Assembly (NCBI GenBank): GCA_963789785.1
Contig: CAWBNC010000006.1
Span: forward strand, 1 to 64,000
DNA from: JAEULH01 sp963789785
Lineage (GTDB): Bacteria > Pseudomonadota > Alphaproteobacteria > Rhodospirillales > Defluviicoccaceae
Direction of reading: 5' to 3'
DNA length: 64,000 nt
The stretch's first letter is position 1; each line of letters begins with the position of its first letter. Position numbers and translations under genes: made by a program. Below, piece after piece: positions 53,584-64,000 of this stretch. The notes beneath the pieces are model-generated. The model saw nothing but the letters and a program-made list of their open reading frames with translations. It searched no databases and had not been told where the DNA came from.

Positions 53584-54363
53584 CTAGTCTATGCCCATCA
53601 CCCGCCACTGCGCGCGCGGAGCGTGGATGCCGCATTCGGTCTTGCCCTGGCCGCGCCAGCGCCCGGCGCGCACGTCCTCGTCGGGCGCGACCCGGTCGGT
53701 GCACGGCATGCAGCCGATGGAGAGAAAGCCGTCGGCCTCAAGCGGATGGCGCGGCAGGTCGTGGGCCGCGAAGTAGGCGTCGATCTCCGCCTTGCCCCAG
53801 GTCGCCAGCGGATTGATGCGGATCTTGCCGTCGATGGCCTCGACCAGCGGCAGCTCGGCGCGACCGTCGCCGTGGAAGCGCTTGCGCCCCGAGATCGAGG
53901 CAGCGAACGGCTCCAGCGCCCGGTGCAGCGGCTCGACCTTGCGCACGTAGCAGCACATGTCGGGATTGCCGTACCACAGCACATCCTCGGGATCGATCCG
54001 GGCCAGGCGCTCGGGATCGGGCGCGACCGAGCGCACGTCGAGCAGGCCGAGCCGGGCGACAAGCCCGTCGCGGTAGCGCAGCGTCTCGCCGAACAGCTTG
54101 CCGGTGTTGAGGAAAATCACCGGCGTCGCCGGATCGGTGGCCGCGACCATGTGAAGCAGGACCGCCGCTTCCGCGCCGAACGAAGAGACCAGCGCGATCT
54201 CGCCGGCGAACTCATCGGCGATCATAGCTGCGAGCAGGTCGCTCGCCGAGGCCTGGGCGTAGCGCTCGCAGAGGGCGTCGGCGAAAACGGCGAGATCCGC
54301 ATCCGCGTCCGGTTCGTCTTGTCTCAGGTTCACCCGCGCCGCGGCGGCGCCGGACACGCTCAT
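53584..54363 (-). CDS. cysH: FeS-type phosphoadenylyl/adenylyl-sulfate reductase
   Basis: A 259-residue reductase turning APS or PAPS into sulfite. PP-loop-like SSFGAEAAVLLHM, then CCYVRKVEPLHRAL and CMPCT near the end of the core, with ECGIH, giving the CC...C..C set that binds a [4Fe-4S] cluster; this favours APS as substrate. Last gene of the cys unit; start ATG 54363 overlaps the DUF934 stop by four bases. Confidence 0.94.
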   Translation of the reverse strand: MSVSGAAAARVNLRQDEPDADADLAVFADALCERYAQASASDLLAAMIADEFAGEIALVSSFGAEAAVLLHMVAATDPATPVIFLNTGKLFGETLRYRDGLVARLGLLDVRSVAPDPERLARIDPEDVLWYGNPDMCCYVRKVEPLHRALEPFAASISGRKRFHGDGRAELPLVEAIDGKIRINPLATWGKAEIDAYFAAHDLPRHPLEADGFLSIGCMPCTDRVAPDEDVRAGRWRGQGKTECGIHAPRAQWRVMGID

Positions 54364-54852
54364 TCCGCCGCCCTCCGGAGCTGGCGTAACGCCGTCGCCG
54401 GCGTCCGTCCGTCGCCGGTCCGCTGGTAGAACACCGAGAACGAGGCGAGCGCGGCTGCGAACGCTTCGGCCTCGGCCGCATCGGCGACCTCGTAGGCATC
54501 GAAGCCGCAGCGATGCATGAACAGGAACTGGTCGCGAAAGACATTGCCGACCGCCCGGAGCTCTCCGCTGAAGCCGTAACGCTCGCGCAGCAGCCTGGCC
54601 AAGGAAAAGCCGCGACCGTCGCGGAAGGTCGGAAAGGCGATGGCGATCAGGGCCAGATGCCCGACATCGTCGGCGAGTGCCGCGGCCGGCTCGTTGCTTG
54701 CGAGGCGCACGCCGACGAGGCGCGCCGCGGCCAAGCAGCGCCGCCCGCTCCGCCTGCCAGCGCGCGAGCGAGACGATGACCGGCCGGCGATCGGGCAGCG
54801 GGTGCGTCGTCGGCGAGCGTCGATCCAGTCGTCGGCGACGATGGCGCCGTTC

Positions 54853-54866
<14 letters not shown>
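54360..54866 (-). CDS. DUF934 protein of the sulfite reductase cluster, two frameshifts
   Basis: About 168 residues. It opens with MPLIRNGAIVADDW and ends with FSLARLLRERYGFSGELRAVGNVFRDQFLFMHRCGFDAYEV (split in two here: FRDQFLFMHRCGFDAYEV is the family signature). Between about 54805 and 54720 the protein reads in another frame (RRPVIVSLARWQAERAALLG), so two compensating indels are present. DUF934 (CysX-like) genes sit with sir and cysH in many proteobacteria; role is not fully known. Confidence 0.85.
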
Positions 54867-56508
<1,642 letters not shown>

Positions 56509-56522
56509 GATGCGACGGCTTC

Positions 56523-56819
56523 CTACTTGGCGAATTGGGGATGGATTGACGGGCCGAAAGCGCGGATGCGCTCGCGGTAGCGTCGCGGCACGGGACCTGG
56601 CCCGGGGCCCAGGACGGGGCCTGCGGGCTCCCCCTCGCCAACGAAATCGACATCGATGAGATACGGCTCGACGACCTCGCCGGCGGTGCTGGCGGCCTCG
56701 GCGATCAGCGCCTTGCCATTGGCCCTGGCGACCACGCGGGCGCGGGCGATGCGCTCGCTCCAGCCGCCGTCGGGACCGAAAAAGACCACCTTCCCGTCGC
56801 TGAGGCGGTTGGCGGTCAC
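56523..56819 (-). CDS. DUF2849 protein
   Basis: A 98-residue protein: RLSDGKVVFFGPDGGWSERI, then GEVVEPYLIDVDFVGEGEP and a proline-rich end with RYRERIRAFGPSIHPQF. DUF2849 genes lie between cysG and sir in alphaproteobacteria, as here (14 bases before sir). GTG 56819 is the likely start. Function unknown. Confidence 0.87.
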   Translation of the reverse strand: MTANRLSDGKVVFFGPDGGWSERIARARVVARANGKALIAEAASTAGEVVEPYLIDVDFVGEGEPAGPVLGPGPGPVPRRYRERIRAFGPSIHPQFAK

Positions 56820-56859
56820 GAACCTGATCGGCCATGGCCGTTCCTTTCGCGGCGCTCAT

Positions 56860-58288
56860 CTAGACGCCCACGGCCTGAAGAAGCGCCGGCGCGACCGAGG
56901 CGTCGGACCAGGCGTCGGCGTGGCGGACGACCTCGCCGATGACGAACAGCGTCGGCCCGGCCCGCTCCCCGCCGTCGCCGTCGGCGGCGACGAGAGCGCC
57001 CAAGCGCGCCAGCGGCGCGGTCTCGACCCGCTGGTCCGCGAGCGTGCCGTTGACGATCATCGCCGCCGGCGTCGCCGGATCCATGCCGGCCGCCATCAGC
57101 CGCCCGGCGATGCGACCGGCGGCAGCCCGCCCCATGTAGACGACGATCGTCTGCCGGCCCCGCGCCAGTGCGGCCCAGTCGACTTCGGGCTCCCCGTCCC
57201 GACCCTGGCCGGTGACGAAAGTCAGCGCCTGGACTTGATCGCGGTGGGTGAGCGGAATGCCGGCGACCGCCGCGCACCCGGTTGCCGCGGTGATGCCGGG
57301 GACGATGCTGACGTGGACACCGTGGCGCCGGAGGTACTCCGCCTCCTCGCCGCCGCGCCCGAAGATGAACGGATCGCCGCCCTTGAGCCGGACGACGCGA
57401 CGCCCCGCCCGGGCCTCGCGCAGCAGGATCGCGTTGATCCGGTCCTGGCTCATCGCCGCGCTGCCGGGGCGCTTGCCGACGTCGATCCGCTCGGCGTCGC
57501 GCCGCGCCCGGTCGAGCACATCGGGTCCGATCAGCCGGTCATGGACGATCACGTCGGCCTCTTCGAGCAGCCGGACCGCGCGCAGGGTCAAGAGATCGGC
57601 GTCGCCGGGACCGGCGCCGACCAGCGCGACGCTGCCGGCGCGCTCGTCCTGCGCCGGCCGGCGATTGACCGCATCGAGCATTTTCTCGCGCGCCCAGCGC
57701 TCATCGCCGGCGAGCACCGCAGCGGCAATGGGTCCGGCAAAGAAGCGCTCCCAGAAACGGCGGCGACCGGTCTCGTCGCCGTGCGTTGCCTTGACCGCGC
57801 CGCGAAAGCCGTCGGCGAAACGCGCCAGCCGGCCGAGGTTGGCCGGGAGCAGCGCCTCGATGCGGGCGCGGATGGCGCGGGCCAGAACCGGCGCGGCCCC
57901 GCCCGTCGAAATGGCCACTGTCACCGGATCGCGACGAACCACGGCCGGCATGATGAAGGTGCTGAGCTGCGGCGCATCGACGACATTGACGGGCATCCCC
58001 CGCGCCTGCGCCGTCGCGGAAACGGCGGCATCGACGGCGGCGATCCCGCTGGCCGCGATCACCAGCGTCTGGCCGTCGAGATCCTCCGCGGCGAACGGTC
58101 TTGGCCCGGTGGTGCACCGGCCCCCGATCGATCAGCGCCTTCATCTCACGGTCGAGCACGGGCGCGACCACCGTCACCGCCGCACCGGCGTCGCCCAGCA
58201 ACCGCACCTTGCGCGCCGCAATCGCGCCGCCGCCGACCACAAGCGCCGCACGGCTTTTCAGCGCAAAGAAGGCCGGAAAATGTTCCAT
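56860..58288 (-). CDS. cysG: siroheme synthase, one frameshift
   Basis: About 475 residues. The N-terminal NAD domain (AALVVGGGAIAARKVRLLGDAG) is precorrin-2 dehydrogenase/ferrochelatase; the C-terminal part is uroporphyrinogen-III methyltransferase (SVALVGAGPGDADLLTLRAV, VVRLKGGDPFIFGRGGEEAEYL, VPGITAATGCAA). Near 58120 one extra base shifts the frame before VIAASGIAAVDAAV; the span is one over a multiple of three. First gene of the cys unit, making siroheme for the adjacent reductase. Confidence 0.94.
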
Positions 58289-58372
58289 CTCAAGATCCCT
58301 CGCCCGCCGTCGGTGTCCGCAACGCCGGATCGTATACTACACTAAACGATATACATATCCTGAAGTCAGAAC

Positions 58373-58412
58373 TGTACCCCAATGTACAATAATCTCAAAT
58401 TACAAAAGTCAA
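58373..58412 (-). promoter_or_regulatory. candidate cys operon promoter with overlapping dyad
   Basis: On the minus strand TTGACT (58407-58412) is followed after 17 bases by TTGTAC (58384-58389). A TGTAC-N6-GTACA inverted repeat (58373-58388) overlaps that -10, as a repressor site would. The surrounding 174-base gap is AT-rich. Confidence 0.45.
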
Positions 58413-58462
58413 GTGTTTGAGGGAGCGTCGCTGGGCGGATTGGCCGGCGATGGCAGTGCCGC

Positions 58463-60274
58463 TCAGGCGCGCGCGGGCGCGGCGTCCTCGACCAGAAGCT
58501 GCAGGCGGCGGTTTCCCCGCCAGCTCTTGTGCTGCAGCCGCCCGGCGATGTGGAAGGCGGCGCCGGCATGATTGGCGAGGGCCTCGCCCAGCGCCGTCCC
58601 GCGGCTGCGGAAGGCCATGGCTTCGAGGCGCGCGCCTTCCGGATCGGCGAGGGTCAGGCGGAGGTGGCCCTGGCCGATTTCGCGAGCGGCGACGATGCGC
58701 GCGGCGGACACGGCGAAACGCGGTTCGGGATTGTCGCTCCCGAACGGCCACAGGCGCTCGAGCCCGGCGCAAAGCAGCGGCAGGCCGCCGACCAAGCCCG
58801 ACCGTTCCGTCGAGATACAACGGCGGCATGGCGCCGCCCTCATCGCTGGCCAGGCGCTCGCCAAGGAAGGCGGCGAAGGCGTCGAGCTGCGTCCGCGCCA
58901 CGGTGAACCCGGCCGCCATCGGATGACCGCCGCCCTTGATGAGCAGGCCGGCCTCGATCGCGGCATGCACGGCGGCGCCGAGGTCGCGACCCGGAAGCGA
59001 CCGCCCGGAACCGACACCAATCTCGCCGCTGAGCGAGACGACGATGGCCGGGCGCGCGAACCGCTCGGCGAGCCGGCTGGCGACAATCCCGATGACGCCG
59101 GGGTGCCAGTCCTCGCCGGAAGCCACCACCAGCGGCGGGGCCTGGCAGACGGCGCCCAGTTTCGACCCGGTCCATCGCCGCGGCAAGCACATCGGCCTCG
59201 ATGCGCTGCCGCTCCTTGTTGAACTCGTTGAGCTGGACGGCGAGCGCCCGCGCTTCGGCCTCGTCGTCGGTCGCGAGCAGGCGCGACCCCATTCCGGCCT
59301 CGCCGACCCGGCCGCCGGCGTTGATCCGCGGCCCGAACATGAAGCCGAGCTCGAACGGGCCCGGCGCATGGCCGAGATCGATAAGATCGGCCAGCGTCCG
59401 GATTCCGGCGTTGCCCCGCCGGGCCATGATTTTCAGGCCCTGCATGACGAAGGCGCGGTTGACACCGCGCAGCGGAACCATGTCGCAAACGGTGCCCAGC
59501 GCGACCAGATCGAGCCACTGGCGCAGATCGGGCTCGGCGCGGTCGCGGAAAAAGCCCTGCTCGCGCAGCCGCCGATTGACCTCGACGATCAGTAGGAAGG
59601 CGACGCCGACCGCGGCGAGATGACCCTGCCCCGAGGCATCGTCCGGGCGGTTCGGGTTGATCACCGCGACGGCTTCCGGAAGGCTCCCGGCGACCTCGTG
59701 GTGATCGACGACAACGACGTCGAGTTCCGGACGCCGCGCCTTCGGCGAGGGCCGCGTGCGCGGAGGTGCCGCAGTCGACGGTGATGACCAGGCGGTGTCC
59801 CGTTGCGGCCAGCCGGCGCAACGCCGGCGTGTTCGGTCCGTAGCCTTCGCGGATCCGATCGGGGATGTGGACGGTCACGTCGGCGCCGAGGCTGCGGAAA
59901 AATCGGACGAGAAGGGCGCTGGAGGTCGCGCCGTCAACGTCGTAGTCGCCGAAAACGGCGATCGGCTCATTGTGAATGACGGCCGCCGCCACCCGTTCGG
60001 ATGCCGCGATCATGTCGCACAGCAGGCGCGGGTCGGGCAGCAGCCGGCGCAGCGTGGGGGTGCAGAAGTCGGCGGCCATGGCCGTATCGACGCCGCGCGC
60101 CGCCAGAACCCGAGCGATCATGTCCGGAACCTGCAGCGCCCGAGCCAGTGCGGCGGACAAGCGTTCGTCGGCCGGGCGGAGAAGCCAGCGTTTGCCGCAC
60201 AGAGAGCGGTCGACGCCAAGGATGCTGGCCTGCGGCGCGCCGACATCGAGAGCCGTGGCGGCGAACGGCATCAA
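58463..60274 (-). CDS. recJ: single-strand-specific exonuclease RecJ, three frameshifts
   Basis: About 603 residues in three frames. DHH phosphoesterase motifs: FGDYDVDGATSSALLVRFF (I), VITVDCGTSAH (II) and VVVVDHHEVAG (III), then GTVCDMVPL and GPRINAGGR (IV), and LLIKGGGHPMAAGFTV of the DHHA1 domain. An OB-like end has RLTLADPEGARLEAMAF. Frame breaks near 59745, 59165 and 58800 sum to zero. RecJ is the 5'-3' ssDNA nuclease of recombinational repair. It follows hom by 109 bases. Confidence 0.92.
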   Translation of the reverse strand: MMPFAATALDVGAPQASILGVDRSLCGKRWLLRPADERLSAALARALQVPDMIARVLAARGVDTAMAADFCTPTLRRLLPDPRLLCDMIAASERVAAAVIHNEPIAVFGDYDVDGATSSALLVRFFRSLGADVTVHIPDRIREGYGPNTPALRRLAATGHRLVITVDCGTSAHAALAEGAASGTRRRCRRSPRGRREPSGSRRGDQPEPPGRCLGAGSSRRGRRRLPTDRRGQSAAARAGLFPRPRRARSAPVARSGRAGHRLRHGSAARCQPRLRHAGPENHGPAGQRRNPDAGRSYRSRPCAGPVRARLHVRAADQRRRPGRRGRNGVAPARDRRRGRSAGARRPAQRVQQGAAAHRGRCACRGDGPGRNWAPSARPRRWWWLPARTGTPASSGLSPAGSPSGSRARPSSSRSAARLVSVPGGRFRVATSAPPCMPRSRPACSSRAAVIRWRPGSPWRGRSSTPSPPSLASAWPAMRAAPCRRCISTERSGLVGGLPLLCAGLERLWPFGSDNPEPRFAVSAARIVAAREIGQGHLRLTLADPEGARLEAMAFRSRGTALGEALANHAGAAFHIAGRLQHKSWRGNRRLQLLVEDAAPARA

Positions 60275-60305
60275 CGGACCGGGCCCGACGAGGATTTCTG
60301 CATGA

Positions 60306-60319
60306 CGCTATATATAGCG
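60306..60319. promoter_or_regulatory. 14-bp perfect palindrome between hom and recJ
   Basis: CGCTATATATAGCG, about 31 bases before the recJ start. It may be an operator or part of a recJ promoter (TATATA as -10); no good -35 pairs with it. Confidence 0.35.
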
Positions 60320-60383
60320 CGGAATCTCGGCTGCGTCACAACATCTTTCGGAGATCGTCGGCCCCGGCTAAGGGACGGCGCGC

Positions 60384-61674
60384 TCAGAACGGCTCGATCC
60401 GGATCATCCGCGGCTCTTCGACGCAGGTCTTCAGGGCCATGATTTCCCGCAACGAGCGCACGACCGCGCTCTCCTCGGCCTCGTGGGTGATCATGACCAC
60501 CGGCACGGCGTCGCCGGGCGCCCTGGCGCGCTGGAGGACGGCCTCCATGGAGACGCGGTTGTCGCGGAGAATGGCGGCGATATCGGCGAACACGCCCGGC
60601 TTGTCCAGAACCATCAAGCCGGACATAGCAGGCGCCGCGGCGGCCGCCCATGGCGACGGCCGGGATGTCCGCCAGCGCCGCGACCGGCACGCCGAAGGCA
60701 GGGCTCGTCCGCCCGGCGGCGATATCGGCAAGATCGGCGACCACGGCGGAAGCGGTCGGCCGTTCTCCGGCGCCGCGACCCTCCTGGACGATCGTATCGA
60801 CGAAGTCGCCGTGGGCGACGACAGCGTTGAAGACGCCGTTGACGTGGGCGATCGGCGCGCTCGATGGCACCATGCACGGATGCACCCGCCGTTCGACGCC
60901 GCGTTCGGTCAACGCAGCGATGCCGAGCAGCTTGATCCGGTAGCCGAGCTCCTCGGCGAAGGCGATGTCCACGGGTGAGACGTGGCGAATGCCTTCGACA
61001 TGTACGGCGGCAAAGTCGAGTTTGCAGCCGAAGGCGACGGTGGCGAGGATCGCCAGCTTGTGCGCGGTATCGTCGCCATCGACGTCGAAGCTCGGATCGG
61101 CCTCGGCATATCCCAGCACCTGCGCCTCGGAGAGAACGTCTTCGAACTCGCGGCCGCCCTCGCCCATCGCCGAGAGAATGAAGTTGCAGGTGCCGTTGAG
61201 AATGCCGTAGACGCGATTGCACCGGTTGCCGGCCAGGCCTTCCTTCAGCGTCTTGATGATCGGGATGCCACCGGCGACCGCGGCCTCGAACGCCAGCGTT
61301 ACGCCCGCCGCTTCCGCCGAGCGCGCCAGCGCCTCGCCGTGATGGGCGAGCAGCGCCTTGTTGGCGGTGACGAGGTGGCGACCGGCGGCGAGCGCGGCTT
61401 CGCAGACGCGCCTGGCCGGACCTTCGGAGCCGCCGATCAGTTCGACGACGACGTCGGCCGGCGCTTCGCTCGCCATCGCGATCCCATCGTCGTACCACCG
61501 GTAGGCTTCGACCGGAAATCCGCGGTCGCGCCGATCGGGATCGGCGACGGCGACGATGTCGATGGCGCGGCCGCAGCGCCGCTCCAAAAGCGCTGCGTTG
61601 CGCTGAAGCAGCTTGACCGTGCCGCTGCCGACCGTGCCGAGACCGGCGACGGCCACGCGTAGGGGTTCGCTCAT
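60384..61674 (-). CDS. hom: homoserine dehydrogenase, one frameshift
   Basis: About 430 residues. NAD domain VAVAGLGTVGSGTVKLL, then VVVELIGGSEGPA, VTANKALLAHHG, FEAAVAGGIPIIKTLKEGL, NRVYGILNGTCNFILSAM, EADPSFDVDGDDTAHKLAIL (catalytic region) and a C-terminal ACT domain (VLDKPGVFADIAAIL). One extra G near 60617 breaks the frame just before MVLDKPG; the span is one over a multiple of three. Reduces aspartate semialdehyde to homoserine. 40 bases after the aminotransferase gene. Confidence 0.95.
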
Positions 61675-61714
61675 TGCTCTGTCCGCCGCGCTTGGAGCGC
61701 GTTGTTGCGGGCGG

Positions 61715-62942
61715 CTACTCCGCCGCCGCCGTTGCTTTTTCTTCGCTGCGCTCGATGACGTTGTGATAGCGGGCGAGGAAGGACCTGATATTGCGCAAGG
61801 CCTGGCGGGTTCGCTGCTGGTTTTCGACCAGCGCAAAGCGCACATGGCCATCGCCGTGCTCGCCGAAGCCGATGCCGGGCGAAACGGCGACCTTCGCCTC
61901 CTGGAGCACCATCTTGGCGAACTCGAGCGAGCCGAGGTGGGCGAAGGGCGTCGGGATCGGTGCCCACGCGAACATGGTCGCCGGCGGCGCCGGAACGTCC
62001 CAGCCGGCATGGCGGAGACCCGTGATGAGAACATCGCGGCGCGCCCGGTAGTGCTCCCGTGTCTCGACGACGCAAGACTGGTCGCCGTTGAGGGCGGCGG
62101 ACGCCGCGACCTGAATTGGCGTGAACGCGCCATAGTCGACGTAGGACTTGACCCGCGCCAGTGCCCCGATGAGACGCTGGTTGCCGCAGGCAAAGCCGAT
62201 CCGCCAGCCGGGCATGGAATAGGTCTTGCTCATCGAGGTGAACTCGACGGCGATATCCCGCGCACCCGGAACCTCCAGGATCGACGGCGGCGGCGGGCAG
62301 TCGAAGTAGATTTCGGCGTAGGCAAGATCGGAGAGAATGTAGATCTCGTTGCGGCGGCAGAATTCGCACGACTTCCGCATAGAAATCGAGGCTCGCGAGC
62401 TCTCCGGTGGGATTGTTGGGGTAGTTGAGGACAACGGCAGTCGGCCTCGGCACGCTGTGCTTGACCGCACGCTCGAGAGCGGCGAGGAACGCCTCGTCCG
62501 GACGCACCGGGATGTTGCGCACGGCAGCGCCGGCGATGATGAAGCCGAACTGGTGGATCGGGTAGCTCGGGTTCGGCACGAGAATGACATCGCCGGGCCC
62601 GGTGATCGCCGAAGCGAGGTTGGCCAGCCCCTCCTTGGAGCCGATCGTCACCACCGCCTCGCTGTCCGGGTCGATGTCGACGTTGAAACGGCGGGCGTAG
62701 TAGGCCGAGATCGCCCGGCGCAGCCCCTTGATCCCGCGCGACTCGGAGTAGCGGTGGGTGCGCGGGTCGCGGACCGTCTCGCTCAGCTTGTCGACGATGT
62801 GCGGCGGGGTCGGGAAGTCCGGGTTGCCCATGCCGAAGTCGATGATGTCGTCGCCGGCGGCGCGGGCGCGCGCCTTCATCGCGTTGACCTCGGCGAAGAC
62901 ATACGGCGGCAGCCGGCGAATGGCGTGGAATTCCTGGCTCAT
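61715..62942 (-). CDS. alaC: AlaC-like PLP aminotransferase, one frameshift
   Basis: About 408 residues, fold-type I. PPYVFAEVNAMKARARAAGDD, DFGMGNPDFPTPPHIVDKL, YPNNPTGELASLDFY, LSDLAYAEIYF, and the PLP lysine in TSMSKTYSMPGWRIGFACG. Near 62368 an extra C separates FYAEVV from EFCRRNEIYILSD; the span is one over a multiple of three. It is the AlaC/DapL-like transaminase usually found before hom in alphaproteobacteria. Confidence 0.93.
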
Positions 62943-63031
62943 CGCGATGATTTCCTGCAGCCGCCGCGGCGCCGGATTATTCGCGGCGCAGGCAGGCGAC
63001 GCCGACAGCTTCGCTTATTCGCAGGCCCTGT

Positions 63032-64000
63032 TCAATAGGCGAGGTAGACCTCGACGCGGCGATTGCCCGCCTCTCCGGAGGGCATGACCTCGGCGTAAAG
63101 CGGCTGCGTGTCGCCCTTCGCGGCGACGGCGATCTGCGACCGGGAGACGCCGAACGCGGCAAGGGCGCGGGCGGCGGCCTCGGCGCGCCGACGCGAGACC
63201 CCCATGTTGGTCCGCCTCTGCGCCAGCGTGTTGCCGGCGTGGGTTCGTCCACTGGCGTGACCGACAAGCGTCACCGCGCGGTTGTCGATCTTCTGGATGC
63301 GGGCGACTTCGCGCAAGATCTGCCGCTCGTCTTCCCCGACATCGACCGCACCGTCAGCGAACAGAAGGGTCGCGATCATGTCACCGGTCGGCGTCGCATC
63401 GGCTTCAACCGGATCGGCGGAATCATCGGCCGCCGTTACTGCTTCCGGCCGCTCGCTCGTCCAGGCGCCGGGATCGGACGGCAGGGCGGCGAAGACAAAG
63501 CGGCCGCGGTCAGCCTCTTCGGCCACCACTTCGACCCCTGCGTTTGAGACGATCACGGTCGCGAACGCGTCGGCGCCGGTCGCGAACATCGGATCGTCGA
63601 GCGCGCGGCTATCGCTGTCGTATCCGGGCGCGAGCGTTGCGGACGCAACACCGACGTCGGCGTCCCACGGCAGCGGCGCCTCTGCCGCAGCGACGGGCGG
63701 CGGCGCGTAGGCAGGCATGGGCTCGGCCGACCGGGCAAAGATCGGCTCGGCGACCGTCAGAGGCGCTTCGGCATTGCGGAGCACCTCGCGCGCCGAGCGG
63801 GCGCCGTAGAAAGGCGCGGCCGGCGGCGGCGGTGCGGACCGCGCGACGGTCTGCGGCGAGCCATAGGGCGCGCTTGGAGCCGGATCCGTCGCCTCGGGGC
63901 GGCGACCGGAGAAGGGCGGCGTCACGGGCCGGACCCGCATGGCGGTGCGGATCGGGTTGGCGCTACCCGGCATCGCCAACACGTTCGCCGCGTCTACGGG
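63032..64000 (-). CDS. OmpA-family C-terminal domain protein, 5' end outside window
   Basis: At least 322 residues are visible; the frame is open to the window edge, so the start is unknown. The N-terminal two thirds are low-complexity, Pro/Ala-rich and probably disordered. Residues about 210-316 form an OmpA/MotB-type peptidoglycan-binding domain (ILREVARIQKIDNRAVTLVG, then RTHAGNTLAQRRTNMGVSRRRAEAAA and GEAGNRRVEVYL). It probably tethers the envelope to peptidoglycan. Confidence 0.87.
   Translation of the reverse strand, partial: PVDAANVLAMPGSANPIRTAMRVRPVTPPFSGRRPEATDPAPSAPYGSPQTVARSAPPPPAAPFYGARSAREVLRNAEAPLTVAEPIFARSAEPMPAYAPPPVAAAEAPLPWDADVGVASATLAPGYDSDSRALDDPMFATGADAFATVIVSNAGVEVVAEEADRGRFVFAALPSDPGAWTSERPEAVTAADDSADPVEADATPTGDMIATLLFADGAVDVGEDERQILREVARIQKIDNRAVTLVGHASGRTHAGNTLAQRRTNMGVSRRRAEAAARALAAFGVSRSQIAVAAKGDTQPLYAEVMPSGEAGNRRVEVYLAY

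Overview
The window is 64 kb of high-GC bacterial chromosome. Its gene content (an FeS-type cysH/sir/cysG sulfate-assimilation block, an egtB-egtD pair, a PraR/PhrR-type XRE regulator, alaC-hom-recJ, FixJ-like output domains) points to an alphaproteobacterium, probably Rhodospirillales. I cannot name a genus from sequence alone.

Layout. 0.1-5.4 kb: tRNA-His, a YagE/RMD1-family membrane protein, a flavin reductase facing a ferritin-like protein, a flavodoxin-like protein and a DUF2064 nucleotidyltransferase. 5.4-22.3 kb: an unbroken minus-strand block of 18 genes in two close-packed transcription units. Unit A (22.3 to 10.1 kb, 12 genes) encodes an AGE-type epimerase-like barrel, a double DJ-1/PfpI protein, a thiamine-diphosphate enzyme, four SnoaL/NTF2-like proteins, a tautomerase, a GMC oxidoreductase, a VOC protein and a GH13 branching-type enzyme. 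Unit B (9.9 to 5.4 kb, 6 genes) encodes a small YCII/muconolactone-isomerase-like protein, two more SnoaL-like proteins, two paralogous two-domain beta proteins and a cytoplasmic alpha-amylase. This block is the least explained part of the window and the best candidate for an undescribed pathway joining alpha-glucan turnover to oxidative small-molecule chemistry.

23-32 kb: PraR/PhrR-like regulator with a dyad in front, RhlE helicase, a RAM-domain protein, a lipoprotein, a UbiX-type flavin prenyltransferase, an alpha/beta hydrolase, then the ergothioneine genes egtB-egtD followed by two small membrane proteins. 32-36 kb: GDP-fucose genes (gmd, fcl, wcaI-type glycosyltransferase) beside gene debris. 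36-41.4 kb: EF-hand protein, argC, rpsI, rplM, pyrD and small proteins. 41-48 kb: two Crp/Fnr regulators flanking a ureohydrolase, and a 1,120-residue hybrid kinase with its own DNA-binding domain. 48-53.5 kb: SYLF protein, TerB/DUF533 protein, aldo/keto reductase, then NsrR and a quinol-dependent nitric oxide reductase, each with an NsrR-type operator. 53.5-58.3 kb: cysG-DUF2849-sir-DUF934-cysH. 58.4-64 kb: recJ, hom, alaC and an OmpA-like protein running off the edge.

A caution applies throughout. At least fourteen genes, including core ones (hom, recJ, sir, cysG, alaC), carry single-base frameshifts, some in G/C runs. The pattern fits sequencing or assembly error better than mass pseudogenisation. 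For these genes I give the full reconstructed span and say where the frame changes.
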